DNA of 14,727 nt from Oleispira sp051275515 (GTDB lineage: Bacteria > Pseudomonadota > Gammaproteobacteria > Pseudomonadales > Oceanobacteraceae): assembly GCA_051275515.1 (NCBI GenBank), contig JBNMOT010000086.1, positions 1 through 14,727 of the forward strand, read 5' to 3'. Both the position numbers and the translations under genes were made by a program. A model generated the notes under the pieces. That model saw nothing but the letters and a program-made list of their open reading frames with translations. It did no database searches and was not told the origin of the DNA. How positions within the stretch are numbered: the stretch's first letter is position 1; each line of letters opens with the position of its first letter. Below are positions 1-6,348 of this stretch, piece after piece.

Positions 1-266
1 CAGCTGCCTATCATTATGGCGCCGAATGCTTTCTCGGCCATAAACCGAACGACTGCGCGATATAATCCAAGTTTTATAAATATCGCTACGGACGTGAGAG
101 TAGTAATTATTATACTGGTAATGACTGATTGATGAATTTCTGGAATTGCTGTCCCATGGCGTAATGCTAGGGCAAGATAAATAGATAGGGGTATTGCGAC
201 AAGGTCATATCCTACGGATATTAGACGTTTACTTTTTCTTTTGGCATTTAAGATATATGAAATCAT
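1..266 (-). CDS. WbpM/CapD/FlaA1-type membrane nucleotide-sugar epimerase/dehydratase, N-terminal part (runs off the left edge)
   Basis: The ATG at 266 is preceded by an AAGGA-type ribosome binding site about 8 bases upstream. The reading frame stays open to the window edge, giving 88 codons. The visible part has a basic N-terminus (KRKSKR), a hydrophobic segment at about residues 14-34, a second at about 44-62, and then the motif GLYRAVVRFMAEKAFGAIM. That order, with GLYR-x(3)-R(F/Y)M just after the second membrane segment, is typical of the membrane domain of polysaccharide-type NDP-sugar 4,6-dehydratases/epimerases. In this family the catalytic Rossmann domain lies further on and is not in this window. 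These enzymes make precursor sugars for O-antigen or capsule at the inner membrane. The family is inferred from the N-terminal signature only, so substrate and exact member are unknown. The neighbouring tRNA-Asn fits the border of a surface-polysaccharide locus. Confidence 0.68.
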   Translation of the reverse strand, partial: MISYILNAKRKSKRLISVGYDLVAIPLSIYLALALRHGTAIPEIHQSVITSIIITTLTSVAIFIKLGLYRAVVRFMAEKAFGAIMIGS

Positions 267-288
267 TGCCTGTCCTTTGGCTTACTGC

Positions 289-302
289 TTAGCAAGTGCT
301 AA
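289..302. repeat. 14-bp palindrome in the leader of the epimerase-like gene
   Basis: TTAGCA-AG-TGCTAA is a perfect 6-bp inverted repeat around two bases, about 23 bases upstream of the start codon at 266. There is no T-run, so it is not an intrinsic terminator. It could be an operator or a weak leader hairpin. Its role is unknown. Confidence 0.35.
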
Positions 303-368
303 AAGGTGTAACGGGAAACTTATAATAGATATTTTAGAAGAGGCTTAACGAAAAAGGAAGTATAAAAT

Positions 369-444
369 TGGCTCCTCGAGCTGGACTTGAACCAGCGACC
401 AATAGATTAACAGTCTACTGCTCTACCAACTGAGCTATCGAGGA
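369..444 (-). tRNA. tRNA-Asn (anticodon GTT)
   Basis: The reverse strand folds as a complete 76-base tRNA. The acceptor arms are TCCTCGA and TCGAGGA, the discriminator is G and the 3' CCA is encoded (369-371). The D-arm contains AGCTCAGTTGGTAGAGC, the anticodon loop is CTGTTAA with GTT, and the T-arm contains GGTTCAAGTCC. It is a single gene with its own promoter just upstream. It sits between the aminotransferase gene and the surface-polysaccharide gene, all on the same strand. Confidence 0.97.
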
Positions 445-462
445 ACTTCGTTAAGTGCGTGC

Positions 463-491
463 ATTATGCTGATGCACTGCTTTTGTGTCAA
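463..491 (-). promoter_or_regulatory. Sigma-70 promoter of tRNA-Asn
   Basis: Read on the minus strand, TTGACA (486-491) is separated by 17 bases from CATAAT (463-468). This is a perfect -35 and a 5/6 match -10 at ideal spacing. The -10 is followed by GCACGCAC, a GC-rich discriminator of the kind found at stringently controlled stable-RNA promoters. Transcription should start about 10 bases before the tRNA 5' end at 444. Confidence 0.85.
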
Positions 492-563
492 TAGTATTGC
501 ATTAATTAATTTAACAAAGTCTTTGATTTATATCGATATTTTAATTGTTGCAATTTTTAAGTG

Positions 564-597
564 AAAAACCTCAGCATCTTATAGACACTGAGGTTTT
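564..597 (-). terminator. Intrinsic terminator downstream of the aminotransferase gene
   Basis: On the minus strand a stem with CCTCAG on one side and CTGAGG on the other is extended inward through two G-T wobbles and two standard pairs to a TATAA loop. It is flanked by an A-run on the 5' side and TTTTT on the 3' side. It lies about 55 bases after the aminotransferase stop codon and ends that transcript before the tRNA-Asn promoter. Confidence 0.85.
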
Positions 598-651
598 GGA
601 TACCGAGTTTTTAGATAGCAATTTAAGCTTATAAGTCGTCACAGCATGACA

Positions 652-1833
652 TTAGCTTAGGGCTTTTGCCAAACGGCTAATCGCAGTCTCTAAATTTTCC
701 ATGCTTGTCGCATAGGATAGGCGCATGTGGCCTGGAGTTCCGAATGCCGAGCCAGGAACGAGAGCGACCTCTGCTTCCATTAGCATCTTTTCGGCAAACT
801 CAACATCGGTTTCACAACCGGCTGCTTTCATGGCGCCTTTGAAGCTAGGGAAAGCGTAAAAGGTACCATCGCTTTCAATGCACTCTACCCCTGGAAGTTC
901 GTTTAACGCTTTAATTAAGTAGTCATGACGTACTTTAAATGCGCTTAACATTTCTTGAATGCATTCTTGGCTGCCATTAAGCGCTGCTTCAGCCGCATAT
1001 TGGGAAATGGACGTTGGGTTAGAGGTGCTTTGCGATTGAATCTTTTTCATCGCTTTGACGAGCACTTCTGGGCCACCAATGTAGCCAATGCGCCAGCCTG
1101 TCATGCTGTACGCTTTTGATACGCCGTTCATCACGACTGTGCGGTCATAAAGTTCAGGGCATACGGTTACAATGTTATGGAAACCCCCTTTGGCCCAAAG
1201 AATATGTTCGTACATATCATCAGTAGCGATGAGCACATTCGGGAATTTCAGTAATACGGCCGCTAATTCTTTCAGTTCAGCTTCGGTATAGGCAACACCA
1301 GAAGGGTTACTTGGGCTGTTTAAGACAACCAACTTCGTTTTTGGTGTAATCGCGGCTTCTAACTGAGCAGCGGTCATTTTGAAACGATTAGACTGTTCAG
1401 TTTCAACGATCACCGGAGTGCCTTCGGCAATACGCACCATGTCTGGGTAAGAAACCCAGTAGGGAGCAGGAATAACCACTTCGTCGCCCGCATTTAATAA
1501 GGCCAATGCCATATTAAAGAAGCTTTGCTTACCACCACAAGAGACGAGTATCTGGTTAGGCTGATAGCTTAGGCCGTTATCACGCTGAAATTTATCGATA
1601 ATCGCTTTCTTTAAAGAAGGCGTGCCATCAACGGCGGTATATTTAGTGAAACCCTTATCCAAGGCTGCAATCGCCGCATCTTTAATGTGTTTAGGGGTGT
1701 CAAAATCAGGCTCACCAGCACCTAAACCAATAATATCCTTACCCTGCGCACGTAATTCTGCAGCACGGTTGGTGACTGCAAGCGTTGGCGACGGCTTAAT
1801 GTTTTGTACGCGATCAGACAGTTGAAGATCCAA
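652..1833 (-). CDS. aspC: Aspartate/prephenate-type aminotransferase (PLP fold type I, class I gamma)
   Basis: This cytoplasmic PLP enzyme transfers the amino group between aspartate (possibly also prephenate or aromatic acids) and 2-oxoglutarate. Visible motifs are GLGAGEPDFDTP near the N-terminus, NSPSNPSG in the middle, SKAYSMTGWRIGY with the PLP lysine (about residue 240), and GHMRLSYA near the C-terminus, whose arginine binds the substrate carboxylate. The frame is open back to a GTG at 1857, but I prefer the TTG at 1833. AAGGA lies 7 bases before it, family members usually begin about there (xDLQLSxRVxxIKPSPTLAVT), and the nearer -10 box would start transcription at or after the GTG. 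The resulting 393 residues is a normal length. The gene is divergent from uvrB and has its own terminator. The symbol aspC is used loosely for this subgroup, and substrate preference cannot be read from sequence. Confidence 0.9.
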   Translation of the reverse strand: MDLQLSDRVQNIKPSPTLAVTNRAAELRAQGKDIIGLGAGEPDFDTPKHIKDAAIAALDKGFTKYTAVDGTPSLKKAIIDKFQRDNGLSYQPNQILVSCGGKQSFFNMALALLNAGDEVVIPAPYWVSYPDMVRIAEGTPVIVETEQSNRFKMTAAQLEAAITPKTKLVVLNSPSNPSGVAYTEAELKELAAVLLKFPNVLIATDDMYEHILWAKGGFHNIVTVCPELYDRTVVMNGVSKAYSMTGWRIGYIGGPEVLVKAMKKIQSQSTSNPTSISQYAAEAALNGSQECIQEMLSAFKVRHDYLIKALNELPGVECIESDGTFYAFPSFKGAMKAAGCETDVEFAEKMLMEAEVALVPGSAFGTPGHMRLSYATSMENLETAISRLAKALS

Positions 1834-1862
1834 GATCTTATCCTTTTTAGAAAACACACTTC

Positions 1863-1892
1863 ATTATACGATTTGAAAACTGTGTGATTATA
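1863..1892 (-). promoter_or_regulatory. Two tandem TATAAT -10 boxes for the aminotransferase gene
   Basis: The minus strand carries two perfect TATAAT hexamers, at 1887-1892 and 1863-1868. The distal one has TTAAAA (4/6 match) at 16-base spacing. The proximal one has no good -35. The proximal box would start RNA near 1856, leaving an alternative GTG start codon at 1857 outside the transcript. Which box is used is not known. Confidence 0.5.
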
Positions 1893-1906
1893 CCAAAAAA
1901 TCGTAT
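1866..1906. repeat. 9-bp perfect inverted repeat in the aspC-uvrB divergent region
   Basis: ATACGATTT (1866-1874) and AAATCGTAT (1898-1906) are exact inverse complements separated by 23 bases. The left arm overlaps the proximal aspC -10 box and the right arm lies in the spacer of the distal promoter. It could be an operator shared by the two divergent genes. This is a positional inference only. Confidence 0.45.
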
Positions 1907-2020
1907 GATTTTAAGTACCTAGCGCAGTTATTATTTAACAGATGGCTAACTTGTTCAGTTCAAAACATATATTTTGCTACTTTTCAGGTATTATTCTGCA
2001 CCGAATTGGAAATTATCCCG

Positions 2021-2054
2021 TACAGCTATCAGTACGATCATTCAATACAGCTAT
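2021..2054 (+). repeat. Direct repeat TACAGCTAT x2 in the uvrB leader
   Basis: TACAGCTAT occurs at 2021-2029 and 2046-2054, 25 bases apart start to start, and each copy is followed within a few bases by ACGA. The second copy ends 22 bases before the preferred uvrB start codon. The repeat is short and may be chance. Neither copy matches the gammaproteobacterial LexA box CTGT-N8-ACAG. Confidence 0.35.
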
Positions 2055-2076
2055 ACGAAGAGTAGGTTACAAGATA

Positions 2077-4161
2077 ATGAGCGCCAAGGATAAAAAGTTT
2101 GAGCTTAAATCGAAATACCAGCCCGCAGGAGATCAGCCAAAGGCTATTCAAGGCTTGATTGAAGGTTTGGAGGATGGGCTTCTTCGTCAAACTTTACTGG
2201 GCGTTACGGGTTCAGGTAAGACGTTTACCATGGCTAATATTATTGCCAATCAACAGCGTCCTGCTCTCATTATGGCTCATAACAAGACCTTGGCGGCGCA
2301 GTTGTACGGTGAGTTCAAAGAGTTTTTCCCCAATAACGCGGTGGGTTATTTTGTTTCTTATTACGATTATTACCAACCTGAAGCCTATGTAGCCGCTTCA
2401 GATACGTTTATTGATAAAGATGCGTCGGTGAACGAGCACATCGAGCAAATGCGCCTTTCAGCGACTAAGTCGTTATTGGAGCGCCGCGATGTGGTTATTA
2501 TTGCGAGTGTTTCTTCTATTTATGGTTTGGGCGACCCTGAGTCTTATTTAAAGATGATGCTGCATATTGAAGTAGGTGATCAAATTGATCAGCGTACTAT
2601 TCTGCATCGCCTGGCTGAATTGCAGTATGTTCGAAATGATATGGACTTTCACCGCGGCAAGTATCGAGTGCGCGGGGACGTGATTGATATTTTTCCGGCA
2701 GAATCTGATGATGAGGGTATTCGGATTGAATTGTTTGATGATGAAGTTGAGCAGATCAGTCAATTTGACCCGTTAACGGGGCATATTATACAACGACTTG
2801 CGCGCACCACTATCTATCCTAAAACCCACTATGTGACCCCGCGGCAGAAAATTCTGGATGCGGTTGAGCATGTTGAGGTGGAATTAGAAGAGCGCATAAA
2901 GCAGTTTAAAGACAATAATTTGTTGGTCGAAGCGCAGCGCATAGAGCAGCGCACCCGTTATGATTTAGAAATGATGCGCGAGTTGGGGTATTGCTCGGGT
3001 ATCGAAAACTATTCACGCTACCTTTCTGGTCGTGATTCTGGCAATGCGCCACCAACGTTATTTGATTATCTACCCAAAGATGCCTTGGTGTTTGTAGATG
3101 AATCGCACGTGTCTATTCCTCAAATTGGCGCTATGTACCGAGGTGACCGCTCGCGTAAAGAAAATCTAGTGCAATTTGGTTTTCGCTTGCCTTCGGCCCT
3201 CGATAATCGCCCGATGAAATTTGAAGAGTGGGAGGCCATCGTTCCGCAAACGATCTTTGTTTCTGCGACCCCAGGCAATTATGAAAATGAACATACCGAT
3301 AAGGTGGTTGAGCAGGTCGTAAGGCCAACCGGTTTGCTTGATCCTAATATTGAAGTGCGGCCTGCTTCTGGAGACTCTGCTAAAGGAACGATTAGCCAAG
3401 TCGATGACGTATTAGGCGAAATCCACAAGCGTGCTGCGATAGGCGAGCGTATTTTGATTACCGTGCTGACCAAGCGTATGGCGGAAGATCTTACCGACTA
3501 TTTATTGGAGCATGATGTGCGGGTGCGTTATTTACATTCTGATATCGATACCGTTGAGAGAGTCGAGATTATCCGGGATTTGCGCTTAGGTGAGTTCGAT
3601 GTGTTAGTAGGCATTAACTTACTGCGGGAAGGCTTGGACATTCCTGAAGTCTCTTTAGTGGCGATATTTGATGCTGATAAAGAAGGTTTTTTACGCAGTG
3701 AGCGTTCTTTGATACAGACCATCGGTCGCGCCGCGCGCAACTTAAATGGTATTGCTATTCTCTATGCCGATAAAATAACCGAATCGATGAAAAAAGCGAT
3801 GGGTGAAACGGCCCGTCGTCGGATTAAGCAACAAGCGCATAACGAAGCACAAGGTATTATTCCTTTTGGTGTGACCAAATCCGTCGAAGACATTTTGCAA
3901 GCGGCGGTCGCGCCCGGTGGGCGGGCAAACAGAGACAAGAAGGGCCGCAACGATAAGCGCTCCCTGCAGCAACAAGTGGCCGAAGACAGTGCTCAATACT
4001 TGGCTCAAGCCGCAAGATTAACGCCACCACAGATTGCTAAGCGTATGTCCGCGATTGAGGATGAGATGTATTTAGCGGCAAAAGAATTAAAATTTGAAAA
4101 GGCGGCTCAGTTGCGTGATGAGTTGCATGAACTGAAGGCTTTAATGATTAAAAACAGTTAA
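2077..4161 (+). CDS. uvrB: Excinuclease ABC subunit B
   Basis: UvrB is the DNA-damage-verifying helicase-like subunit of nucleotide excision repair. It receives DNA from UvrA and recruits UvrC. Visible motifs are Walker A GVTGSGKT (residues 42-49), the beta-hairpin region YYDYYQPEAYV, FVDESH as motif II, SATPGNYE, LLREGLDIPEVSLVAI, and QTIGRAARN as motif VI. A C-terminal UVR domain follows (about the last 36 residues, with KFEKAAQLRDELHELK). An in-frame ATG at 1942 would add 45 residues of unrelated, hydrophobic/basic sequence with no ribosome binding site. The ATG at 2077 matches the family start and gives 694 residues, about 20 more than E. coli. Part of the excess is a roughly 8-residue insertion between VRP and QVDD (around 3364-3396), and the rest lies in the linker before the UVR domain. 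The gene is divergent from the aminotransferase gene. I see no clear LexA box. Confidence 0.97.
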   Translation: MSAKDKKFELKSKYQPAGDQPKAIQGLIEGLEDGLLRQTLLGVTGSGKTFTMANIIANQQRPALIMAHNKTLAAQLYGEFKEFFPNNAVGYFVSYYDYYQPEAYVAASDTFIDKDASVNEHIEQMRLSATKSLLERRDVVIIASVSSIYGLGDPESYLKMMLHIEVGDQIDQRTILHRLAELQYVRNDMDFHRGKYRVRGDVIDIFPAESDDEGIRIELFDDEVEQISQFDPLTGHIIQRLARTTIYPKTHYVTPRQKILDAVEHVEVELEERIKQFKDNNLLVEAQRIEQRTRYDLEMMRELGYCSGIENYSRYLSGRDSGNAPPTLFDYLPKDALVFVDESHVSIPQIGAMYRGDRSRKENLVQFGFRLPSALDNRPMKFEEWEAIVPQTIFVSATPGNYENEHTDKVVEQVVRPTGLLDPNIEVRPASGDSAKGTISQVDDVLGEIHKRAAIGERILITVLTKRMAEDLTDYLLEHDVRVRYLHSDIDTVERVEIIRDLRLGEFDVLVGINLLREGLDIPEVSLVAIFDADKEGFLRSERSLIQTIGRAARNLNGIAILYADKITESMKKAMGETARRRIKQQAHNEAQGIIPFGVTKSVEDILQAAVAPGGRANRDKKGRNDKRSLQQQVAEDSAQYLAQAARLTPPQIAKRMSAIEDEMYLAAKELKFEKAAQLRDELHELKALMIKNS

Positions 4162-4178
4162 GCGAAAGTATTGTCGTC

Positions 4179-4195
4179 GGCTCATTGATCGAGCC
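4179..4195 (+). other. Small hairpin between uvrB and the AraC-family gene
   Basis: GGCTC-ATTGATC-GAGCC forms a 5-bp stem with a 7-base loop shortly after the uvrB stop codon. No T-run follows, so termination is uncertain. It may only weaken readthrough into the downstream regulator gene. Confidence 0.3.
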
Positions 4196-4233
4196 ATTGG
4201 GTTGTTAATATTTCAAATGATGGGAGAGCGAAT

Positions 4234-5259
4234 ATGAAATTGGGTGATATTTCGGTATCTTACGTCGAAATTTTGCACAAGGCCATGCTGGTTCTTGATA
4301 GTAATCCCCAATTAATCTTGCAGCAGTTTGGCTTAAATGACATTACGCTGGCATCTCCCGATGCCCGCATCAGCATTCCTCGCTTTATGCGCTTGGGCTT
4401 TGCCAGTATTCAATACACCCAGAAACCTTGGCTCGGACTCGAAATGGGCGCACAGACCCGTGTGACCAATTTAGGTGTGGCGGGTTTAATGGCGTTATCG
4501 TCTTCAAATCTTAAAAGTGCCTGCAAAGCTCTCTGTCATTATGAGCTACTCAGTAGTTACAATGCGAGAGGGCAGTCGGCGTTTTATCTGTCAGATGGCT
4601 TTGGTATTGCTCAGTTTTATTCGATCAGCCCTTACAATAGGTTCAATTTATTTGTCGTAGATTCTGTCTTATCAGGCTGGTACAGCTTGGCGAAATGGTT
4701 AACGGGTAAGGATGACTGTATTGAAGCGATATGTTTTGAATTTGATGAGCCCGAATACAGTCATGTTTATAATAGCTATTTTGATTGTGAAGTCCGCTTC
4801 TCTCAGCCTTATAACGCGGTGATTATAAAACCCCAAGCTTTAGATTATAAGGTGGTGTATGGATGCGCTTCGACCTATGAGCTGTTGAAGCGGCAAGCGA
4901 ATGCTGATCTTGAAAAAGTGCGAATGGGATTGAATTTTAGCGAGAAGGTCGCTCGTGTGATTACGCCCTTGTTAAATGGCTCTACACCCACCCTAGATCA
5001 AGTTGCCGAGCAGCTAAACATGGCGCCTTGGACGGTGCGTCGAAAATTGGTAGATGAGGAGGTTACTTTTCAACAAGTCCTTAATAATACCCGCCGAGAC
5101 CTTGCCGTGAGCTATGTCAAGGACACCGCGTTTACGTTAGGGGAGATTGCCTACTTACTGGGGTTTGGTTCGCCAACGGCTTTTCAGCGTGCGTTTAAGC
5201 GCTGGATGGGGGTCGCCCCGGGTATTTACCGGCATGATGCCAGTATTCATCTTAACTAG
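4234..5259 (+). CDS. AraC-family transcriptional regulator with N-terminal arabinose-binding-like domain
   Basis: The 341-residue protein starts at an ATG preceded by GGGAGAG with a 5-base gap. Residues of about 20-210 fit the alpha/beta sensor domain found in OruR/ArgR-like AraC regulators (PF12625 type): SIPRFMRLGF, LGVAGLMALSSSNLKSACKAL, and so on. Residues of about 240-335 form the two-helix-turn-helix DNA-binding domain. The first HTH covers PTLDQVAEQLNMAPWTVRRKL and the second covers FTLGEIAYLLGFGSPTAFQRAFKRWMGVAPGIYR, the diagnostic AraC C-terminal signature. The domain order is standard for a ligand-responsive activator. The gene follows uvrB by 72 bases and stands alone. No catabolic or transport operon adjoins it, so ligand and target are unknown. 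Confidence 0.93.
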   Translation: MKLGDISVSYVEILHKAMLVLDSNPQLILQQFGLNDITLASPDARISIPRFMRLGFASIQYTQKPWLGLEMGAQTRVTNLGVAGLMALSSSNLKSACKALCHYELLSSYNARGQSAFYLSDGFGIAQFYSISPYNRFNLFVVDSVLSGWYSLAKWLTGKDDCIEAICFEFDEPEYSHVYNSYFDCEVRFSQPYNAVIIKPQALDYKVVYGCASTYELLKRQANADLEKVRMGLNFSEKVARVITPLLNGSTPTLDQVAEQLNMAPWTVRRKLVDEEVTFQQVLNNTRRDLAVSYVKDTAFTLGEIAYLLGFGSPTAFQRAFKRWMGVAPGIYRHDASIHLN

Positions 5260-5264
5260 CGGTA

Positions 5265-5345
5265 TTACATTTCGGTTGCGTCATCGGCATCATCTTCGTA
5301 ATCGTCAAATTGTGTCGTATTTAAATCTTCTTCGTAATCCATCAT
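5265..5345 (-). CDS. 26-residue highly acidic small protein (candidate)
   Basis: The minus strand has ATG ATG GAT TAC... from 5345 to a TAA at 5265. A good ribosome binding site, AGAGGA, lies 7 bases before the first ATG. The 26-residue product has 8 Asp and 4 Glu, no Lys, Arg, His or Cys, and two similar halves (DYEED near residue 3 and DYEDD near residue 15). The coding DNA repeats GATTACGAAGA. It has no signal peptide or membrane segment. It is convergent with the AraC-family gene, whose stop codon is 5 bases away, and lies downstream of the tRNA operon on the same strand, so readthrough could also express it. I do not recognise a family. A DNA-mimic or metal/protein-binding role would be speculation. 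The ribosome binding site and compositional bias favour a real gene, but length alone cannot prove it. Confidence 0.55.
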   Translation of the reverse strand: MMDYEEDLNTTQFDDYEDDADDATEM

Positions 5346-5599
5346 AGTGATGTCCTCTTTTTGGGTGCTTTATTTTTAGTTGTCTACTTCAAAGTGGTGT
5401 ACTTAAAAGTTCTGTAATTGATACACGCCATGTCTTATGACTTGTATGAAATTATAATAATTCATTAATATTACAGATTTATGACGTGAAACAATAAAAA
5501 CAAAACGCTAACAAATTTTAAATTTAGTTTTGGTTTGTTGTTTTAAGTAGTTTAAATAGAAGTGAAAAACTGAAATGGATCTTGAGCTTATGTATTAAA
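5346..5599. other. AT-rich intergenic region between small acidic ORF and tRNA operon
   Basis: I find no gene here. The minus strand holds a TATAAT (5451-5456) that could be a -10 for the small acidic ORF with a leader of about 100 bases, but no convincing -35. A weak AT-only stem (AACAAA near 5510 pairing with TTTGTT near 5535) lies downstream of the last tRNA-Asp, with T-rich sequence after it on the minus strand. It is a poor candidate for the tRNA operon terminator. Confidence 0.4.
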
Positions 5600-5676
5600 T
5601 GGCGGACTGGACGAGACTTGAACTCGCGACCCCTGGCGTGACAGGCCAGTATTCTAACCAACTGAACTACCAGTCC
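5600..5676 (-). tRNA. tRNA-Asp (GTC), copy 1, promoter-distal
   Basis: This is a 77-base tRNA on the minus strand. The acceptor arms are GGACTGG and CCAGTCC, the discriminator is G and CCA is encoded (5600-5602). The anticodon loop CTGTCAC carries GTC and the D-arm is GTTCAGTTGGTTAGAAT. The sequence is identical to the other two copies in this operon. It is last in the transcript, 53 bases after tRNA-Val copy 1. Confidence 0.97.
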
Positions 5677-5729
5677 GCATAATACAACTTTCTAACGTTT
5701 TTCTACCCGTTATAACACGAAGTTATAAT

Positions 5730-5805
5730 TGGTGGGTGATGACGGGATCGAACCGCCGACATCCACCTTGTAAGGGTGGCGCTCTCCCAGCTGAGCTAAT
5801 CACCC
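5730..5805 (-). tRNA. tRNA-Val (TAC), copy 1
   Basis: This is a 76-base tRNA on the minus strand. The acceptor arms are GGGTGAT and ATCACCC, the discriminator is A and CCA is encoded. The anticodon loop CTTACAA carries TAC and the T-arm contains GGTTCGATCC. It is identical to the other two Val copies. It pairs with tRNA-Asp copy 1 as one Val-Asp unit. Confidence 0.97.
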
Positions 5806-5894
5806 GCTTTTAGCGAGGAGTAGGGCTCTAGGAGCAACTACATGTCTCTACTATCTTTTTCTACTTATAATCTTCAATAGTGAAGACTTTAAAA

Positions 5895-5971
5895 TGGCGG
5901 ACTGGACGAGACTTGAACTCGCGACCCCTGGCGTGACAGGCCAGTATTCTAACCAACTGAACTACCAGTCC
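5895..5971 (-). tRNA. tRNA-Asp (GTC), copy 2
   Basis: The 77-base minus-strand sequence is identical to tRNA-Asp copy 1, with the GTC anticodon and encoded CCA. The 5' flanking bases just outside the mature tRNA differ from copy 1 (GT instead of GC), but the tRNA itself does not. It is separated from tRNA-Val copy 1 by 89 bases, the longest spacer of the operon. Confidence 0.97.
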
Positions 5972-5993
5972 ACTTAAACATTGATTTATAAAT

Positions 5994-6069
5994 TGGTGGG
6001 TGATGACGGGATCGAACCGCCGACATCCACCTTGTAAGGGTGGCGCTCTCCCAGCTGAGCTAATCACCC
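5994..6069 (-). tRNA. tRNA-Val (TAC), copy 2
   Basis: The 76-base minus-strand sequence is identical to tRNA-Val copies 1 and 3, with the TAC anticodon and encoded CCA. It lies only 22 bases upstream of tRNA-Asp copy 2 in the transcript. Confidence 0.97.
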
Positions 6070-6103
6070 AACGTATAAATCATTTACTGCGTGCAAAATT
6101 AAA

Positions 6104-6180
6104 TGGCGGACTGGACGAGACTTGAACTCGCGACCCCTGGCGTGACAGGCCAGTATTCTAACCAACTGAACTACCAGTCC
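6104..6180 (-). tRNA. tRNA-Asp (GTC), copy 3
   Basis: The 77-base minus-strand sequence is identical to the other two tRNA-Asp genes, with the GTC anticodon and encoded CCA. It is separated by 34 bases from tRNA-Val copy 2 downstream and by 71 bases from tRNA-Val copy 3 upstream. Confidence 0.97.
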
Positions 6181-6251
6181 ACTTTAACCTTACCTTTGCG
6201 TTAACAAGTCTAGCCAATTTATTCGTCACAACTATTGCTAGTAAAATAAAT

Positions 6252-6327
6252 TGGTGGGTGATGACGGGATCGAACCGCCGACATCCACCTTGTAAGGGTG
6301 GCGCTCTCCCAGCTGAGCTAATCACCC
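6252..6327 (-). tRNA. tRNA-Val (TAC), copy 3, promoter-proximal
   Basis: The 76-base minus-strand sequence is identical to the other two tRNA-Val genes, with the TAC anticodon and encoded CCA. It is the first gene of the six-tRNA operon, with its 5' end 22 bases downstream of the -10 box. Confidence 0.97.
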
Positions 6328-6348
6328 AGTCTTGTTTCAGCGAGGTGC

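Noticed and set aside
1880..1895. Possible LexA box (CTGT-N8-ACCA) upstream of uvrB
   Set aside because: Only one half-site matches CTGT-N8-ACAG, and the second half differs in key bases. Not enough for an SOS box.
5147..5347. 66-codon plus-strand ORF at the end of the AraC-family gene
   Set aside because: It is a shifted-frame shadow of the regulator's HTH region plus the antisense of the small acidic ORF.
5604..5971. Suspected acceptor-stem difference between tRNA-Asp copies (GC versus GT at the 5' end)
   Set aside because: Placing the D-arm against standard tRNA-Asp shows these two bases lie outside the mature tRNA. The acceptor stem GGACTGG/CCAGTCC is the same in all copies.
5861..6067. 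Apparent 68-codon minus-strand protein gene
   Set aside because: It is a translation of tRNA-Val copy 2 and tRNA-Asp copy 2 and has no ribosome binding site. Such tRNA-derived peptides (ISSAGRAPPLQGGCRRFDP) are a common annotation artefact.
5600..6327. CRISPR-like or mobile repeat array
   Set aside because: The regular repeats are explained fully by six intact tRNA genes. The units are unequal in spacing and there is no cas or transposase gene.
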